Notes under the pieces: model-generated
Seen by the model: the letters and a program-made list of their open reading frames with translations, nothing else
Database searches by the model: none
Told to the model about the DNA's origin: nothing
Translations under genes and position numbers: made by a program
In this document: one piece after another, positions 33,736 through 33,856 of the stretch
Layout of the letters: every line of letters begins with the position of its first letter
Numbering within the stretch: position 1 is the first letter of the stretch
Source: Chrysomallon squamiferum
Lineage: Eukaryota > Mollusca > Gastropoda > Neomphalida > Peltospiridae
DNA length: 33,856 nt
Assembly: GCA_012295275.1 (NCBI GenBank)
Contig: CM022676.1
Location: forward strand, 2,498,313-2,532,168
Direction: 5' to 3'

Positions 33736-33856
33736 TTCATAATTTAGTTTTGTTAATATACTTACCATATTCTCACATTCTTATGTTACTATTTAATTTC
33801 TTGATTCCTTGCTTACTTAGGTCATTATTTACGTACTTACTTGCATTCTTACTTAG

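Larger units (their letters stand above)
27985..33856. repeat. TTAC-rich satellite array, unit about 100-110 bp, runs off the window
   Basis: Dozens of imperfect units of the form TTACTTAGATAATTGTTAATG, ACTTACTTACATTCTCACTT, ACTTAGTTACTTGCTTCCTT, GCTTACTTAGGTCATTATTT, ACGTACTTACTTTCTT. A 4-base TTAC/CTTA periodicity underlies the unit. No gene is seen inside; the plus-strand frame at 32357-32584 is the repeat itself. Units diverge by point changes and small indels. On the minus strand each unit carries GTAAGTAAGT, a match to a splice donor. Confidence 0.95.

Noticed and set aside
27985-33856. CRISPR-like array
   Set aside because: Repeats are long, diverged and without unique spacers of constant length, and the genome is eukaryotic.

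Overview
This window looks like nuclear DNA of an invertebrate animal, most likely a mollusc. It is strongly A+T-rich and full of microsatellites such as (CT)n, (AAT)n, (TG)n and GATA/GACA. Coding sequence is confined to short exons with GT..AG borders on the minus strand, and there is no bacterial gene density, operon or ribosome binding site. The lineage call is an inference. It rests on an immunoglobulin (Ig) domain that resembles the IgSF domain of molluscan FREP/variable Ig-lectin proteins, and on a 'GGGAATAACTC' inverted-repeat motif of a kind I recall from molluscan repeats.

The coding content is a decayed or rearranged cluster of Ig-superfamily membrane receptor genes, read right to left and joined almost entirely through phase-1 introns. 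(1) At 27875-26843 lies the 3' end of one receptor gene: a Thr-rich stalk micro-exon and a membrane-anchor exon. (2) At 25279-23072 is an intact-looking three-exon gene: signal peptide, one V-set-like Ig domain, and a hydrophobic C-terminus with no cytoplasmic tail (about 189 residues). (3) Between 21.0 and 15.0 kb are isolated exons: stalk micro-exons, four membrane-segment exons (two with an Asp in the hydrophobic run) and a second signal-peptide exon. (4) At 11657-7637 is a multi-Ig plus FN3 receptor with a transmembrane exon and two tandem tail exons. Each tail exon encodes one ITAM-spaced tyrosine pair plus a YENL (Grb2-type YxN) site. Most of its extracellular exons carry one frame break while the codons on either side still read as Ig or FN3.

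The rest is repeats. Blocks at 600-1195 and 2010-2800 match 19235-19940 and 13430-14270 in inverted but collinear order. Block 1-590 is a direct copy of 22490-22800, and both copies carry an NF-kB-like site next to a perfect ISRE-like site. From about 27985 to the right edge runs an imperfect satellite of roughly 100-bp TTAC-rich units, with one inverted segment and higher-order duplications. The left 7.6 kb has no gene I can support.

The theme is an innate-immune receptor locus built by duplication: small V-type anchored proteins, a larger activating-type receptor with its own ITAM-like tail, and stray anchor exons.
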